From JBEKIK01 sp963845975 (GTDB taxonomy: Bacteria; Planctomycetota; Planctomycetia; Pirellulales; Thermoguttaceae), in contig CAWJUD010000001.1 of assembly GCA_963845975.1 (NCBI GenBank), positions 682,001 through 746,000 on the forward strand: 64,000 nt of DNA, in the 5' to 3' direction. Under the pieces are notes generated by a model, which had not been told where the DNA came from, made no database searches, and worked only from the letters and a program-made list of their open reading frames with translations. Within the stretch, counting starts at the first letter, position 1, and every line of letters begins with the position of its first letter. Both the position numbers and the translations under genes were made by a program. Positions 16,601 to 24,437 of this stretch are shown piece after piece.

Positions 16601-17132
16601 CAGCATTGAGTTGGTCGCTTTCGCCGATGGTGCGGCCGAAGTCGTCGTAGGCCATGAGTGTAAAGCTGCCATCGGTATAGATTGTCCGAATGGTACGCCC
16701 GTAGGCGTCGTATTTGTATGAGGTCGCTTGGGCATGGGTGCGGTCCGGGGTTAGGTTTTGACCTTGGGCATTGACCGCCACGCGGATGTTCGTGGTTGTG
16801 TAATCGACGCTTCCCTGGGCATCGTAGTGAGTCTCGCTGCGAAGACGGACCATCTGGCCGGTCATTTCGTCCGGTACAACGGGCCCGATTACAGCGGTCT
16901 GCCGGCCTAAGGCGTCGTATTCATAGTCGGTAGCCGGCCCGTCTTCGTCCTGCGCATGTTGACCAATTGACCGGCTCACCTGGCCGAGGTCGTTGTACAC
17001 GGTCTCGGTTAGCCAGTCGGAAGTGCCACTTGCCAAATAAGTGGTATGGAGGCCGTCGCTCATGATGTCGATTACCAGCCCTGCGATATGGCTTGTCGCC
17101 TTGACGCGGCCAAGGACGTCGTATTCGGTCAT
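13698..17132 (-). CDS. Rhs/YD-repeat polymorphic toxin
   Basis: A 1144-residue part of an Rhs protein. About residues 1-840 are YD repeats (YDALGRQT, YDAYGRTI, YDAFGNQT, YDSLNRLE), then the core end GLQYLRARYYNPSTGRFNRL and the DPTGQ boundary near 885-889. The last 255 residues form a variable toxin region: a helical segment with small-residue stretches (TTISGLVFVASS, FVMGASATIFSAGMS), then a C-terminal domain GTQLVRFWRPGVADPSGAFT ... GRQVELLEQLDFFH. The closing pattern resembles polymorphic toxins of the ADP-ribosyltransferase/Ntox46-like kind, but I cannot assign it. An immunity gene follows after 30 bases. The frame is open upstream except for a single TGA at 17142-17144, so the original protein was longer. 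Secretion route unknown. Confidence 0.85.
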   Translation of the reverse strand: MTEYDVLGRVKATSHIAGLVIDIMSDGLHTTYLASGTSDWLTETVYNDLGQVSRSIGQHAQDEDGPATDYEYDALGRQTAVIGPVVPDEMTGQMVRLRSETHYDAQGSVDYTTTNIRVAVNAQGQNLTPDRTHAQATSYKYDAYGRTIRTIYTDGSFTLMAYDDFGRTIGESDQLNADYAATAVWSNAANSFVDSATSQSLPTKYFAYDEYGRLTHVTLPAVPDPTPSDPDRTTRPGYTYGYDAFGNQTLIRDPLGHETRFTYDSQGRELARTLPLGFGDDGQKSASGDPTDGRFTEHKHYDSRGRLDYEVSFEGLVTAYSYDDGPGAGGRLKAKYYYASLTDYNDDLDDATLGDWDARFARYLPGGYTFYTYDAFGRQVDVLQDADGNPTTDEDQRNTENSYNDAGQLVIVDSPEGVIRHEYDTVTGQNTCTWTGTTKANATTETDYAYDTLGRLDSVSAIRRNGAAIDVDAGTDGNQPEVTDYVYDLLGNLEQVRLPNGVISDYDYDSLNRLETLRTYKDVNANRVWDSAVDQLLAEYDYDLAADGKRSGVTEETLVDSVLEETRIDWLYDALGRLVEEDYDYDTSATTAADYVAVYKIDLVGNRVEKSVDRLDAAGIDELFTYDYDANDRLLREVKNVQGTDVGDETSFYRYGSDNLQTLQTAKTTYDGVLTTPTGAKTAETTYEYNLQGRMSQTSVDADGDGSGAAVVTEYTYDDSGIRTSQTENGVETVYLYDKQNPTGYAQILEEKNADLNVVKTYSLGLDVIAQENATVENSGVKFLLYDGHGSTRMLVDATGQPLTGQIFRYDAFGNRLDSVANSLTNLLYSGEQTDCTGLQYLRARYYNPSTGRFNRLDSFAGSIHDPQSFHKYLYVQGNPVMGIDPTGQFLDFLSAFATQMELRARDAWASIQSLRTATALQKLVSVYDTVIGSYAQIGFKAADLLVRVGPTIQRITTISGLVFVASSIQEICEEFGFVPRTGYTEFVMGASATIFSAGMSIGEITNELRGLIDPVKGTKDGRLLTGSMANKECLSRHPNYTELPFRSYTPAVEGTLEPGTQLVRFWRPGVADPSGAFTTFVEDAEGLSFAEIQRKFALPYLPTNRSFADGSGVRAVIGIAGRNYDMPGNGRQVELLEQLDFFH

Positions 17133-17141
17133 GGCGCCCGA

Positions 17142-17915
17142 TCATGAAGGCATTATGCTGTAGGTATCAGTGGTATCATCGTACTGCAAGATAAAAGGAT
17201 CGGAGGTGACGGACGTGCGCCCGAGCGTGTCGTAGACAGTGCGGGTTGCCACCCATTGGAGGTCGCCATGTTCATCCTTGGACTGGTAACGGGTTTCTAT
17301 CTGGCGTCCGAGCAAGTCGTAAGCGTAGCGAGTTTCGCTCCCATATTCATCGATTGTGTAATCGACGCGGCCAAACTGGTCGTAGAAGGTCTGGTTCTGG
17401 GAAATCCGCTTATTTCGGATTTCCTCGGAGTCCCACTCGAAGTCCTTTATGGTTATCTTCAAACCGGAACCGGCATGGTCCGGATCGTCGACAAGCTCGA
17501 TGGTTATACCGTTATAGCGTTCGGTGCTCTTAACGCGGCCGAGGTCATCGTTAATGGTGCGCGTGCCGGACGAGGCGCGGTCGGTATTCGTGGGATAGTC
17601 TACATCCAATACGAAATAGGAGTCGGTCGCAAACTCGACGCGGCCCTGCGTGTCGTAGAGCGTGCGTGTAATGAGCCAGCCGGAAGCGCCGGACTCGTCC
17701 TTGGCCTGGGTCCGGGTTTCGATCACGTTGCCACGGGCATCGTAGACGTTGTGCGTCTCGATGCCATACTGATCGACAGTGTATTCCACCTGCCCGCGAT
17801 CATTGTAGTGCGTCTCGGTCGTCAAAACCGGCGTGGCCGAGGCGAGCGCGGTTTCGAGGCGCTGAAATCCGTGATCGTGGCGGAAGGCGAAGCAAGAGTC
17901 AGTTCGTATTCAGCC
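17142..17915 (-). pseudogene. Upstream Rhs repeats, cut off by in-frame TGA and IS remnant
   Basis: This continues the Rhs protein upstream in the same frame: TTETHYNDRGQVEYTVDQYG, YDARGNVIETRTQAKDESG, YDQFGRVDYTIDEYGSETR and YDLLGRQIETRYQSKDEHGD. A single TGA codon at 17142-17144 (after SIMPS, before SGAMTEYD) separates it from the main Rhs reading frame, with no frame change. Further upstream, near 17850, a one-base shift connects to AEYELTLASPSATITDFSA. At about 17915 the sequence becomes a transposase 3' end, so the Rhs N-terminus has been removed. The whole Rhs gene is therefore 5'-truncated and interrupted, though the downstream part could still be read from an internal start. Confidence 0.75.
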
Positions 17916-18449
17916 GTTTCACAACAATGGCCTGAATCGTTTGTTCCAACAGTTTTGTGTCATGCACATTTGCGCCCTCGATCGTTACTCCCAATGCACC
18001 GCCTTGTTCGTCGCAGATCAAGCTGCGTTTGGTGCCGTTTTTCGCTCGATCCGTGGGATTTGGGCCGATTTTATCCCCCCAAAACGCGCCTTGGCCAAGG
18101 CGCCGTCCGCACTTTGCCAATCCCAGCCCACTCCGCCCGCTTCGTCGCATTCGGCCACCAGAACCGCCACGATCTTTTCCATAATCCCCGCCTTGTTCCA
18201 TCGTTGAAACCAATCATGGACGGTGCTTTTGGGGCCGAATTTTTCCGGCAGTTGATCCCACTGGCAACTGGATCGCATCCGAAAAATGATCGCATTAATC
18301 ATCTTCCGCCATTTTGCCACCGGACGCCCAGTTTGCTTGTTAGGCCAAAACTCCGCGAGGATCGGTTCAATTCGCTCCCAAAGTGCGTCGGGAATTTCCC
18401 AGATCACACCCAAATCAATTTTCTTCTTCCTTGTTCGTCGTTTTTTCAT
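17899..18449 (-). mobile_element. Truncated IS5-family element (two-frame transposase)
   Basis: The first frame (18449-18018) starts MKKRRTRKKKIDLGVIWEIP and has DALWERIEPILAEFWPNKQTG, FRMRSSCQWDQLPEKFGP and STVHDWFQRWNKAGIMEKI, typical of the IS5/IS427 N-terminal domain. The second frame continues DKIGPNPTDRAKNGTKRSLI and GGALGVTIEGANVHDTKLLE. The frames overlap at TTTTGGGGGGATAAAA (about 18070-18085), a plausible slippage site, since several IS5-group transposases are made by programmed frameshifting. The transposase ends after VVKRLNTN, short of the C-terminal catalytic region, where Rhs sequence begins. The element is thus 3'-truncated and probably the agent that broke the Rhs gene. Confidence 0.8.
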
Positions 18450-18600
18450 TCTTGGTCCTCCATAACCGAGTGCCCAAGTGACGTATCATATTATCCCATT
18501 TAAGGAAAGATCAGTTTTCGGATAGTTTCTTAGTCTCACAATAGTCATGTAGTCTTATAGTCTTTGTTTACTTTGCAAAATCTCTCGCTACTTTCATGAT

Positions 18601-19035
18601 TCAAAAACGGACCTCTTCAGATAGTTGAGGCCAGAGGTTTAGCAGCTCTATTAGAAGCGGATCCGTAGGGGAGGAGCTAATTTTTAAGCTATGTGTGCCA
18701 AGTGCGCCGGATTCTGCGCCGCTTTCTTCTGTACACCCGGCTTTTTCCGAAGAAAACTCGGTTTGTTCGAGTCCTTGTCGGGGAGCTATTGGTAGAGCAT
18801 TTACTGAACCAACATTCAACCTTATTCTGCCTTTGTTGGTGGGGGCGGTATTGGTGCGCGGACGACAAGAGCCCGCGACGCTTAACTTCACGCCGCCAAG
18901 TGAAAAATAACGGCTCTGTTGAACCTTTTTTCGCCAGAAGTCGCGGATATTCAGCCCGCTTTGCCGATGCCGACTTAGAATGCCGCGCAAAAATAGCTCC
19001 TTTTTCAAATCTCGCCGCGGTCCTTTGCGTTTCAT
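18601..19035 (-). pseudogene. IS66-accessory-like HTH protein, degraded
   Basis: A 144-residue reading whose two ends resemble planctomycete proteins of the IS66 TnpA/HTH kind: MKRKGPRRDLKKELFLRGIL, RHRQSGLNIRDFWRKKVQQS at the N-terminus, and DPLLIELLNLWPQLSEEVRF at the C-terminus (the relatives end in DPxLxxLLxAWPxLPExV). The middle (residues 48-115) looks shifted: the expected YFYWRRE after QQSRYF reads SLGGVKL instead. No IS66 transposase follows. I take it for a stranded, frame-damaged regulatory or transposon accessory gene. A functional reading cannot be excluded. Confidence 0.45.
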
Positions 19036-19144
19036 GTTCTTTTCCAGAGGGGCTTGTGTTTATATACCCCTTTGTCGAAACCGTTTGGCGCCAAAACCGG
19101 TTGGCAGCGGCCCGGCCGGGCCGACCGTGCCCCGGGAAGCATTC

Positions 19145-19948
19145 GCCGGCGCGTGGACCGACCGAAAAGTTTTGCTTTTAGGCCTGGGCGACATTGTCAC
19201 GGCCGGTTTTGGCGTGCCCATGGATCATACATATTTCGAGATGTTAGTGAAGAATCCGGCCAATGATGATCCGGCAATGGTGGGCATCAATCTTTCCAGT
19301 GTTTTGCCAAATCTCAAGTCGCAAAACATTGCCATGTCCGGCAGCACGTCGATTACTCATTTGGACATCCTCCAAGACCGGTTGGAAATCCAACCATCCG
19401 ATATATTCGGGCTGGTGGTTATGACCAGCGGGGGTAATGACATTATACATAATTACGGCCGATCGGCGCCGCGAGAAGGTGCGATGTACGGGGCAACGCT
19501 CGAACAAGCCCGCCCATGAATCGAGAATTATGAAAATCGTCTGAACCAGATGATCGATATCATCGAACAACGTTTTCCCGGCGGGTGAATGATTTTTCTA
19601 GCCGATATTTATGACCCCAGCGACGGCGTGGGCGATGCGCAAAACGCCGGTCTGCTCGCCTGGCCCGACGGCCTGGCAATCCATAAGGCATATAATGACG
19701 CAATCTATCGCGCGGCGGACAGACACAAGACAGTCCGCATAGTGCCGATGTACGAAATGTTTCTTGGCCACGGGATTCATTGCACGCAGCGGTCTTTTAG
19801 CCATTATCGGCCTGAGGACCCCTATTACTGGTACGCTGGGAACCTGGAAGATCCCAACATCCGAGGCTACGACGCTATCCGGCGATTGTTTTTGATCGAA
19901 ATCGCCAAGCAGGCGAAACACATTTCCACGAAAGTTCCGGTGCCGTGA
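19145..19948 (+). pseudogene. SGNH/GDSL hydrolase, inactivated
   Basis: A continuous frame of 267 codons resembling planctomycete SGNH hydrolases, broken by two TGA codons at 19517-19519 and 19586-19588. It reads VLLLGLGDIVTAGFGVPMDH, TSGGNDIIHNYGR, PREGAMYGATLEQARP, [TGA], IENYENRLNQMIDIIEQRFP, GG, [TGA], MIFLADIYDPSDGVGD and ends GHGIHCTQ ... PNIRGYDAIRRLFLIEIA. The block I motif should be GDSVTAGFG; the nucleophilic Ser is Ile (ATT) here. In relatives I recall the first TGA position as Trp and the second as Cys, each one base from TGA. No frameshift is needed. Loss of the nucleophile and two nonsense codons indicate a dead gene, although recoding is discussed under findings. The N-terminal signal region is not clear. 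Confidence 0.8.
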
Positions 19949-20066
19949 AATCATGGCCAAAAGCGGTTAAAAGACCAATATTCGCCGGTTATTTGCGAAT
20001 ATATTGTATGGGGTTATAATAAAGTACGTCCAATAGCGGGCCATAGTCGAGCAAGGGAGGAGTATC

Positions 20067-20258
20067 ATGGGAAATGATAATTGGTCTCAATTATTATCGG
20101 TTATTCTACCCGTATTAATTCCGGTCGTGGCGGTGGTATCGATAACGACCATTGTAATTGTGAAGAAGGCATTTACCCATCGCGAACGCATGGCCATGAT
20201 CGAACGCGGGATCCATCCCGACTACCCCCCGGAGAATGAAGAAATACAAAATCCTTAA
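20067..20258 (+). CDS. Small single-span membrane protein
   Basis: A 63-residue protein with one transmembrane helix (about 9-32, LLSVILPVLIPVVAVVSITT) followed by a basic cytoplasmic tail with HRERMAMIERGIHPDYPPEN. GGGAGG stands 8 bases before the ATG. The tail motif (E-R-x-x-M-I-x-x-G-x-H-P-D-Y-P-P-E-N) is repeated in the next gene, so the two are tandem paralogues. The motif is common in small DUF6249-like membrane proteins; the function is unknown. Confidence 0.75.
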   Translation: MGNDNWSQLLSVILPVLIPVVAVVSITTIVIVKKAFTHRERMAMIERGIHPDYPPENEEIQNP

Positions 20259-20270
20259 TGGAGGAATTTC

Positions 20271-20459
20271 ATGGACAAGACCGTTTGGCTTCGAATGTTA
20301 GACCCGGATATTGTGGTTTTTCTCGTCCCCATCGTGGCCATTATCTCGGTGGCGGTCGTCAAAATAGTGAAGATGGTTCACGCGCATAACGAACGCATAA
20401 CCATGATCCAACACGGCATGCACCCGGACTATCCGCCCGAGAATAAGGATGAAGGATGA
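20271..20459 (+). CDS. Small single-span membrane protein, paralogue
   Basis: A 62-residue paralogue of the preceding gene, 12 bases downstream, with its own GGAGG. One transmembrane helix (about 13-35, IVVFLVPIVAIISVAVVKIV) and the same tail motif (NERITMIQHGMHPDYPPENK). The pair probably forms hetero-oligomers or regulates a membrane partner. The stop codon runs into a short GAAGGATGAAGGGTGAAGG repeat that supplies the ribosome-binding site of the next gene. Confidence 0.72.
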   Translation: MDKTVWLRMLDPDIVVFLVPIVAIISVAVVKIVKMVHAHNERITMIQHGMHPDYPPENKDEG

Positions 20460-20469
20460 AGGGTGAAGG

Positions 20470-21453
20470 ATGAAAAAAGCGGACAGTGAACAGGGGACTG
20501 CAATGGAATCCGCGCCATCCCAGGAATTGCACGTCGTTACTGGGGCCTTTGGTTTTTCGGGAAAGTATATCGCCCGGCGCCTGCTTGATGCCGGGCATCA
20601 GGTCCGCACGTTGACCAACTCCACAGGACGGCGCAATCCATTCGGCGACGCCATCCAGGTCCGCCCCTTGGATTTTGAGTGCGAAGATCAACTCGCCGAC
20701 TGCTTGCGCGGGGCGAAGGTCTTGTACAATACTTATTGGGTGCGGTTTAATTATGCGACTTTCCAGCACTCCATCGCGGTCGATAATACGCTGGCGCTTT
20801 TCCGCGCCGCTAAAAAGGCCGGCGTCTCCCGGGTGGTGCACGTGAGCATCACCAATCCTTCGGAAAACTCCAAGCTGGAATATTTCCGCGGCAAGGCCCA
20901 ACTCGAGCGGGCGTTGATCGAGACGGGTCTGTCTTACGCCATCTTGCGCCCGGCGGTGCTGTTCGGCCGTGAGGATATCCTCATAAACAACATCGCTTGG
21001 ACGCTGCGCAAGATGCCGGTGTTCTTTATTTTCGGCGACGGGCAATATCATTTGCAGCCCATTTATGTCGACGACCTGGCAAAACTGGCCGTCGAACAAG
21101 GCCGGAGCAAAGAGAACGCTGTTATCAACGCCATCGGCCCGGAAACGTTTACCTATCGCCAGTTGGCGCGAACTCTGGCCGAGATACTTGGCAAGCGCCG
21201 GTTGTTTGTTTCGGCGCCGCCGGGCATCGGATATCTGGGCGGAAGCGTGCTCGGCTGGTTTTTGCGCGACAAGATGTTTACTTGGGGAGAGATTAAAGGG
21301 CTGATGGCAGACTTGTTGCACGTGGATACGCCGCCCACGGGCGAAACCAAACTGACCGATTGGGCCCGTCAGCATGCCGGCCAGTTGGGCCTTCGCTACG
21401 CCAGCGAATTAGCCCGCCGGCGAAACCGCACTGAAGCGTACGAGCGGCTGTAA
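20470..21453 (+). CDS. NAD(P)-binding protein, NDUFA9-like atypical SDR
   Basis: A protein of 316-327 residues of the extended/atypical SDR group. The Rossmann motif is TGAFGFSGKYIARRLL (GxxGxxG) near residue 25. VSRVVHVSITNPSENSKLEYFRGKAQLE has a Tyr-x-x-x-Lys-like Tyr and Lys, then SYAILRPAVLFGREDILINN and IYVDDLAKLAV. This is the pattern of NDUFA9-like NAD(P)H-binding proteins, which may bind quinone-linked or nucleoside-sugar substrates; the reaction is not known. ATG at 20470 has GGTGAAGG before it; an internal ATG at 20503 (MESAPSQ) is also possible. It is downstream of the two small membrane proteins in one direction and may share their transcript. Confidence 0.8.
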   Translation: MKKADSEQGTAMESAPSQELHVVTGAFGFSGKYIARRLLDAGHQVRTLTNSTGRRNPFGDAIQVRPLDFECEDQLADCLRGAKVLYNTYWVRFNYATFQHSIAVDNTLALFRAAKKAGVSRVVHVSITNPSENSKLEYFRGKAQLERALIETGLSYAILRPAVLFGREDILINNIAWTLRKMPVFFIFGDGQYHLQPIYVDDLAKLAVEQGRSKENAVINAIGPETFTYRQLARTLAEILGKRRLFVSAPPGIGYLGGSVLGWFLRDKMFTWGEIKGLMADLLHVDTPPTGETKLTDWARQHAGQLGLRYASELARRRNRTEAYERL

Positions 21454-21462
21454 TATTTAGAC

Positions 21463-21595
21463 CGGATTATTCATGAATTTACATTAGCCCGAAGCGCAAG
21501 CGAGGGATTGCAAACCGTTAACCCTCGCTTGCGCTTCGGGCTGGTGTTTCGCACTCTGCGTTAAAAAATCTTGGGCTATGAATAATCCGCCTTAG
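21463..21595. repeat. Nested palindromic element
   Basis: Outer arms CGGATTATTCAT (about 21465) and ATGAATAATCCG (about 21582). Inside, the 21-base arms AGCCCGAAGCGCAAGCGAGG/CCTCGCTTGCGCTTCGGGCT (21484-21504 and 21523-21543, ending G/C) are perfect, with a short loop. The GCCCGAAGCGCAAGCGAGG type of palindrome recurs in planctomycete genomes. It follows the NAD(P)-binding protein gene and may also act as a terminator. Confidence 0.75.
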
Positions 21596-21724
21596 GCGCC
21601 GCATCAAACAACCTGACCGATTTTAAACAGGAAAACAGGCATTTTCAAAGAGGAGGACAGGCATTCTTGCCCGTCTTTTTCGGGCCGGACAAGTCGGTCC
21701 GGACAAGAATGGCCGATCTCCTGC

Positions 21725-21892
21725 CTAAACCTTGATTTTCGCCAATTCAGCCTCGGCCTCTGAGAGTTGTTTTTCCAGATTCCTAAGTTCAGCCGGGTCG
21801 TCCAATTGCTTTTTGGTCCCGGCGATCTGCCGGCGGAGATTCTGGATCCGTTGTTGGAGTGTATCGATTTTCTTCTTGATTTTCTTGTCCAT
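21725..21892 (-). CDS. Small coiled-coil protein
   Basis: A 55-residue Lys/Glu/Gln-rich protein (MDKKIKKKIDTLQQRIQNLR ... EAELAKIKV) with continuous heptads, so one or two helices of a coiled coil. Similar short proteins are common in planctomycetes. I chose ATG at 21892; the nine codons further upstream overlap a heptamer repeat (CCACTGCCCACT) and lack conservation. It lies 46 bases after the end of the next gene on the same strand. Role unknown. Confidence 0.55.
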   Translation of the reverse strand: MDKKIKKKIDTLQQRIQNLRRQIAGTKKQLDDPAELRNLEKQLSEAEAELAKIKV

Positions 21893-21939
21893 AATCTCTC
21901 CACTCCCCACACTGTCCATTGCCCACTGCCCACTCCCCG

Positions 21940-23073
21940 CTATTCCACCGGCGGGCGACTCATTGCCGCGCTGATGCTCTTCTTGGGCACAATGACGGGA
22001 ATGGGCTGGATGTCGAAGTCTATCCCAACCATCTTTTTACACGACATGGGAATTGTATCTTTAGGCAATTTGTTGGTTAAGTCCAAAGGCTGTGCACCGA
22101 AAGTTTGCATTATTTTGTGGATTTTCGGATTGATCTCGATTTTGCCGTCTGCCCGGGGCAAGCCCACCGAATCAAAACTGCCCACGGTTACAATGCTGGC
22201 GTTGAGGTCGTGGAATTCGTAGGCTTCGTAGCCTTTCATCCGCAGGGCTTCGGTCAGTTGATGGGCCTTCATGGCCGCTTCGGCGAGGCTGCTGTTGAAC
22301 TGTTTGTCGCCTTTTTCAATGGCTTCGATTTCAGATTGTTTAATGATGACTTGTCCCTTAAATGTCGCCACTTGAACGCTGTATTTGCCCGGACACTCCA
22401 GAAGGCTCATTTCACGCGGAACATTTTTATTCATCTCGATCACCAGCGGGTCCAGGCCGCCGGGAACGAAATAATCCTTCGGCAAAAGTGGATTCGTGGT
22501 TATAAAAGCATGCGCCATGGGGCCTTTTTCCTTGTTCGAACTGCCGATCTTCGCCTGTATGGTCCTTAACGCGGCCAAGGACTGATAAGTTTCCTTGTTT
22601 GCTTTGGGATCTAAACACTGCGGCATGGTATATTTGAGTTTTTTCAACACCTTTTGGGCTTCCGCGTCGTCGACGGTGGAATAATCGCCCACCAAAACCG
22701 CCACCTCCGTGATTTTCGGATACTTGTAGTAGCGCATCTTCACAGGCGCACCGAAACGATCGAGTTTCAAGCCTTTGGGATCGCCGAAATCGAACTGCTC
22801 TTTATTCATATAGGCCGGCAATTTATACCTTTTACGCAGTTCATAAACGAGTTCCCGGGCTTGCTTTTCCGCACCATCGCCCGAAAAACTGCAAGCCATG
22901 ATCATCCACGGGCCGTTGTTCTCGGTCAGGGTATAAGTTTTGTCCGTGTCGGCCTCGACTGCTTTGAGCGAAACCATATTTGTCCAAGGCGGCGCGGCCC
23001 GGACCTGCGCACAACTGCATCCCGCAAGAACCAATCCGAAAACGATGAGCCGGAACGTCCTTTTTCCGCTCAT
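21940..23073 (-). CDS. Secreted lipoprotein, possibly SPOR-like
   Basis: A 377-residue protein with a type II signal: MSGKRTFRLIVFGLVLAGCS, lipobox LAGC at Cys19. ATG at 23073 has GGAGG 9 bases upstream; the open frame continues much further upstream, but only this start gives a signal peptide. The body has two related alpha/beta segments: residues 40-140 (WMIMACSFSGDGAEKQAREL, YKLPAYMNKEQF, VAVLVGDYSTVDDAEAQKVL) and 245-330 (YSVQVATFKGQV, AHQLTEALRMKGYEAYEFHD, VTVGSFDSV). The pattern of a strand, a helix with paired residues, and (V)G-x-Y/F is that of SPOR/DedD peptidoglycan-binding domains, so a cell-wall role is likely but not proven. Confidence 0.65.
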   Translation of the reverse strand: MSGKRTFRLIVFGLVLAGCSCAQVRAAPPWTNMVSLKAVEADTDKTYTLTENNGPWMIMACSFSGDGAEKQARELVYELRKRYKLPAYMNKEQFDFGDPKGLKLDRFGAPVKMRYYKYPKITEVAVLVGDYSTVDDAEAQKVLKKLKYTMPQCLDPKANKETYQSLAALRTIQAKIGSSNKEKGPMAHAFITTNPLLPKDYFVPGGLDPLVIEMNKNVPREMSLLECPGKYSVQVATFKGQVIIKQSEIEAIEKGDKQFNSSLAEAAMKAHQLTEALRMKGYEAYEFHDLNASIVTVGSFDSVGLPRADGKIEINPKIHKIMQTFGAQPLDLTNKLPKDTIPMSCKKMVGIDFDIQPIPVIVPKKSISAAMSRPPVE

Positions 23074-23301
23074 GATTTGTTCCTCCGCTTGCCATGACGA
23101 GATCAATGTATGACTGCCGACAACTTCGCCCGCATCTCCAGAACTCGAGCGCTCTATTGTGGTGTGAGCGCCAGAGATAATCGGGCGAGTTTCGAGTCGT
23201 CCTACAACCTTGAAAAGTGGGCGGAAGTGTATCAAATGATTTTCAAAAAGGCCAGAGCGATTGTAACGCAATAAGCACTGTAAAGTTTGTTGCTGCTTCA
23301 T

Positions 23302-23792
23302 AAATTCAGAAATACACTCATATCAGTGATGTTAATTTTGGTTATATCAGCAATTTAGCATATATGCGCCGTTTTTTAGATGCTTATGAACTAACTCATT
23401 GATGTATATTCAACCCTGCTCGTATACACAAGCGGAAAAATTAGCACGACACTGGCACATTGTAAATAAACTAGATGACATGGTGAAATTGCATCACTTA
23501 AGTGATATCCGCAAATAGTTAATGTATATTAAGTATTTCAACCTGTCATGTCGATTTATAACGATTGGAAAAAGGAGGCGGAATGCTAGTGTTATGATTT
23601 TGGTGGAATCAGGCCCCACTAAAGATTATTCAAGAGCCTGAGGTGATGTAAATGCTAGCTTATAACTCAGGCAGCTCGCTTTAGAACATAGAAACGCTAT
23701 TTGCTCTTTCTCCGATGGTTGGTACTATCCAATTCATAAATCGACTGTTCCAAGAAGTGGAAGGGCATGATTGCATCGACAGGAGGTTTGCC
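23302..23792. other. AT-rich intergenic region
   Basis: About 490 bases with no credible gene, markedly AT-rich. It must contain the promoter of the Tyr/Pro-rich gene to the right. I see no strong inverted repeat or RNA gene, only a few short AT palindromes. Confidence 0.4.
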
Positions 23793-24257
23793 ATGAATGT
23801 AAAAAGAATCTTTTTCGTCGCCGCCTTTTTGGCCGTTTTGGCCTTTGCATGCGCCCCGCTCCAAGCCGGAGGGGTAAGCGTTGGCATCGGCATTGGCATC
23901 CCGGTCTATCATCATCCGCACCCGTACTATTATCCCTACCCATATCGCGTGTATGTGGGGCCTGGTCCGTATTATTATCCTCCTCCCCCGTATTATTATG
24001 CGCCTCCGCCCGTATACTACCAACCAGCCCCAGTATACGCACAACCGGCCCCTGTATATGCGCAACCAGGCACAGTTTATACGCAGCCTCAGACGTACGC
24101 GCTACCGGGTCAGGCGGTCCAGCCGACATATCAAACTCCGCCCCCGTCGCCGAATCCGGCCATGCAGCCTGTGTATCAGCAGCCCGCCGGGCAGCAATAT
24201 ACGCCCCAGCCGTCCGCTGCGAATCCTTCCGCTCCGCCGGCAAACGCAAATCTATGA
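23793..24257 (+). CDS. Secreted Tyr/Pro-rich protein
   Basis: A 154-residue protein with a signal peptide (MNVKRIFFVAAFLAVLAFAC, then APLQAGG). The rest is low-complexity: Tyr/Pro/His-rich (VYHHPHPYYYPYPYRVYVGP, YYYPPPPYYYAPPPVYY) and then Gln/Pro/Ala (QPAPVYAQPAPVYAQPGTVY). GGAGG stands 9 bases before the ATG; a longer reading to 23715 lacks a signal. Such proteins are frequent in planctomycetes and are presumed exported surface or matrix components; Tyr and Pro content suits cross-linking. A Cys near residue 20 could be a lipid anchor, but the LAFAC context is marginal. Confidence 0.72.
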   Translation: MNVKRIFFVAAFLAVLAFACAPLQAGGVSVGIGIGIPVYHHPHPYYYPYPYRVYVGPGPYYYPPPPYYYAPPPVYYQPAPVYAQPAPVYAQPGTVYTQPQTYALPGQAVQPTYQTPPPSPNPAMQPVYQQPAGQQYTPQPSAANPSAPPANANL

Positions 24258-24321
24258 CCAATTAGCCCGCCAAGCATACACATCGGGCTATTGAGTCTCA
24301 GGTTTTTAACGTCGTGTTTAA

Positions 24322-24382
24322 TAATCAGAGCCGGGCCGTGTCGGCCCGGAAATGACGGGGTGATATGCCCCGGTTCTGATTT
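24322..24382. terminator. Double hairpin, probable terminator or repeat
   Basis: Perfect hairpin CCGGGCCG-TGT-CGGCCCGG (24331-24349) followed by CGGGG/CCCCG (24356-24372), both enclosed by AATCAGA (24323) and TCTGATT (24375). It lies between convergent genes, so it could terminate transcription from either side. Confidence 0.6.
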
Positions 24383-24437
24383 GTTTTCATGACATTAATC
24401 TGCTGACTCTCAATAAATAGAGATTTCGCCGGAGCGC

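Noticed and set aside
15141..18503. Long plus-strand open frames opposite the Rhs gene
   Set aside because: They mirror the YD repeats; repetitive G+C-rich coding sequence leaves such antisense frames open by chance.
18693..19181. Plus-strand open frame rich in Arg, Phe and Cys
   Set aside because: It lies opposite the IS66-accessory-like remnant and shows no conserved motif.
19517..19588. TGA recoding as sense codon in this organism
   Set aside because: Many genes here end in TGA (for example at 10734-10736 and at the Rhs toxin end) and use TGG normally, so reassignment is excluded; selenocysteine is unlikely with the catalytic Ser lost.
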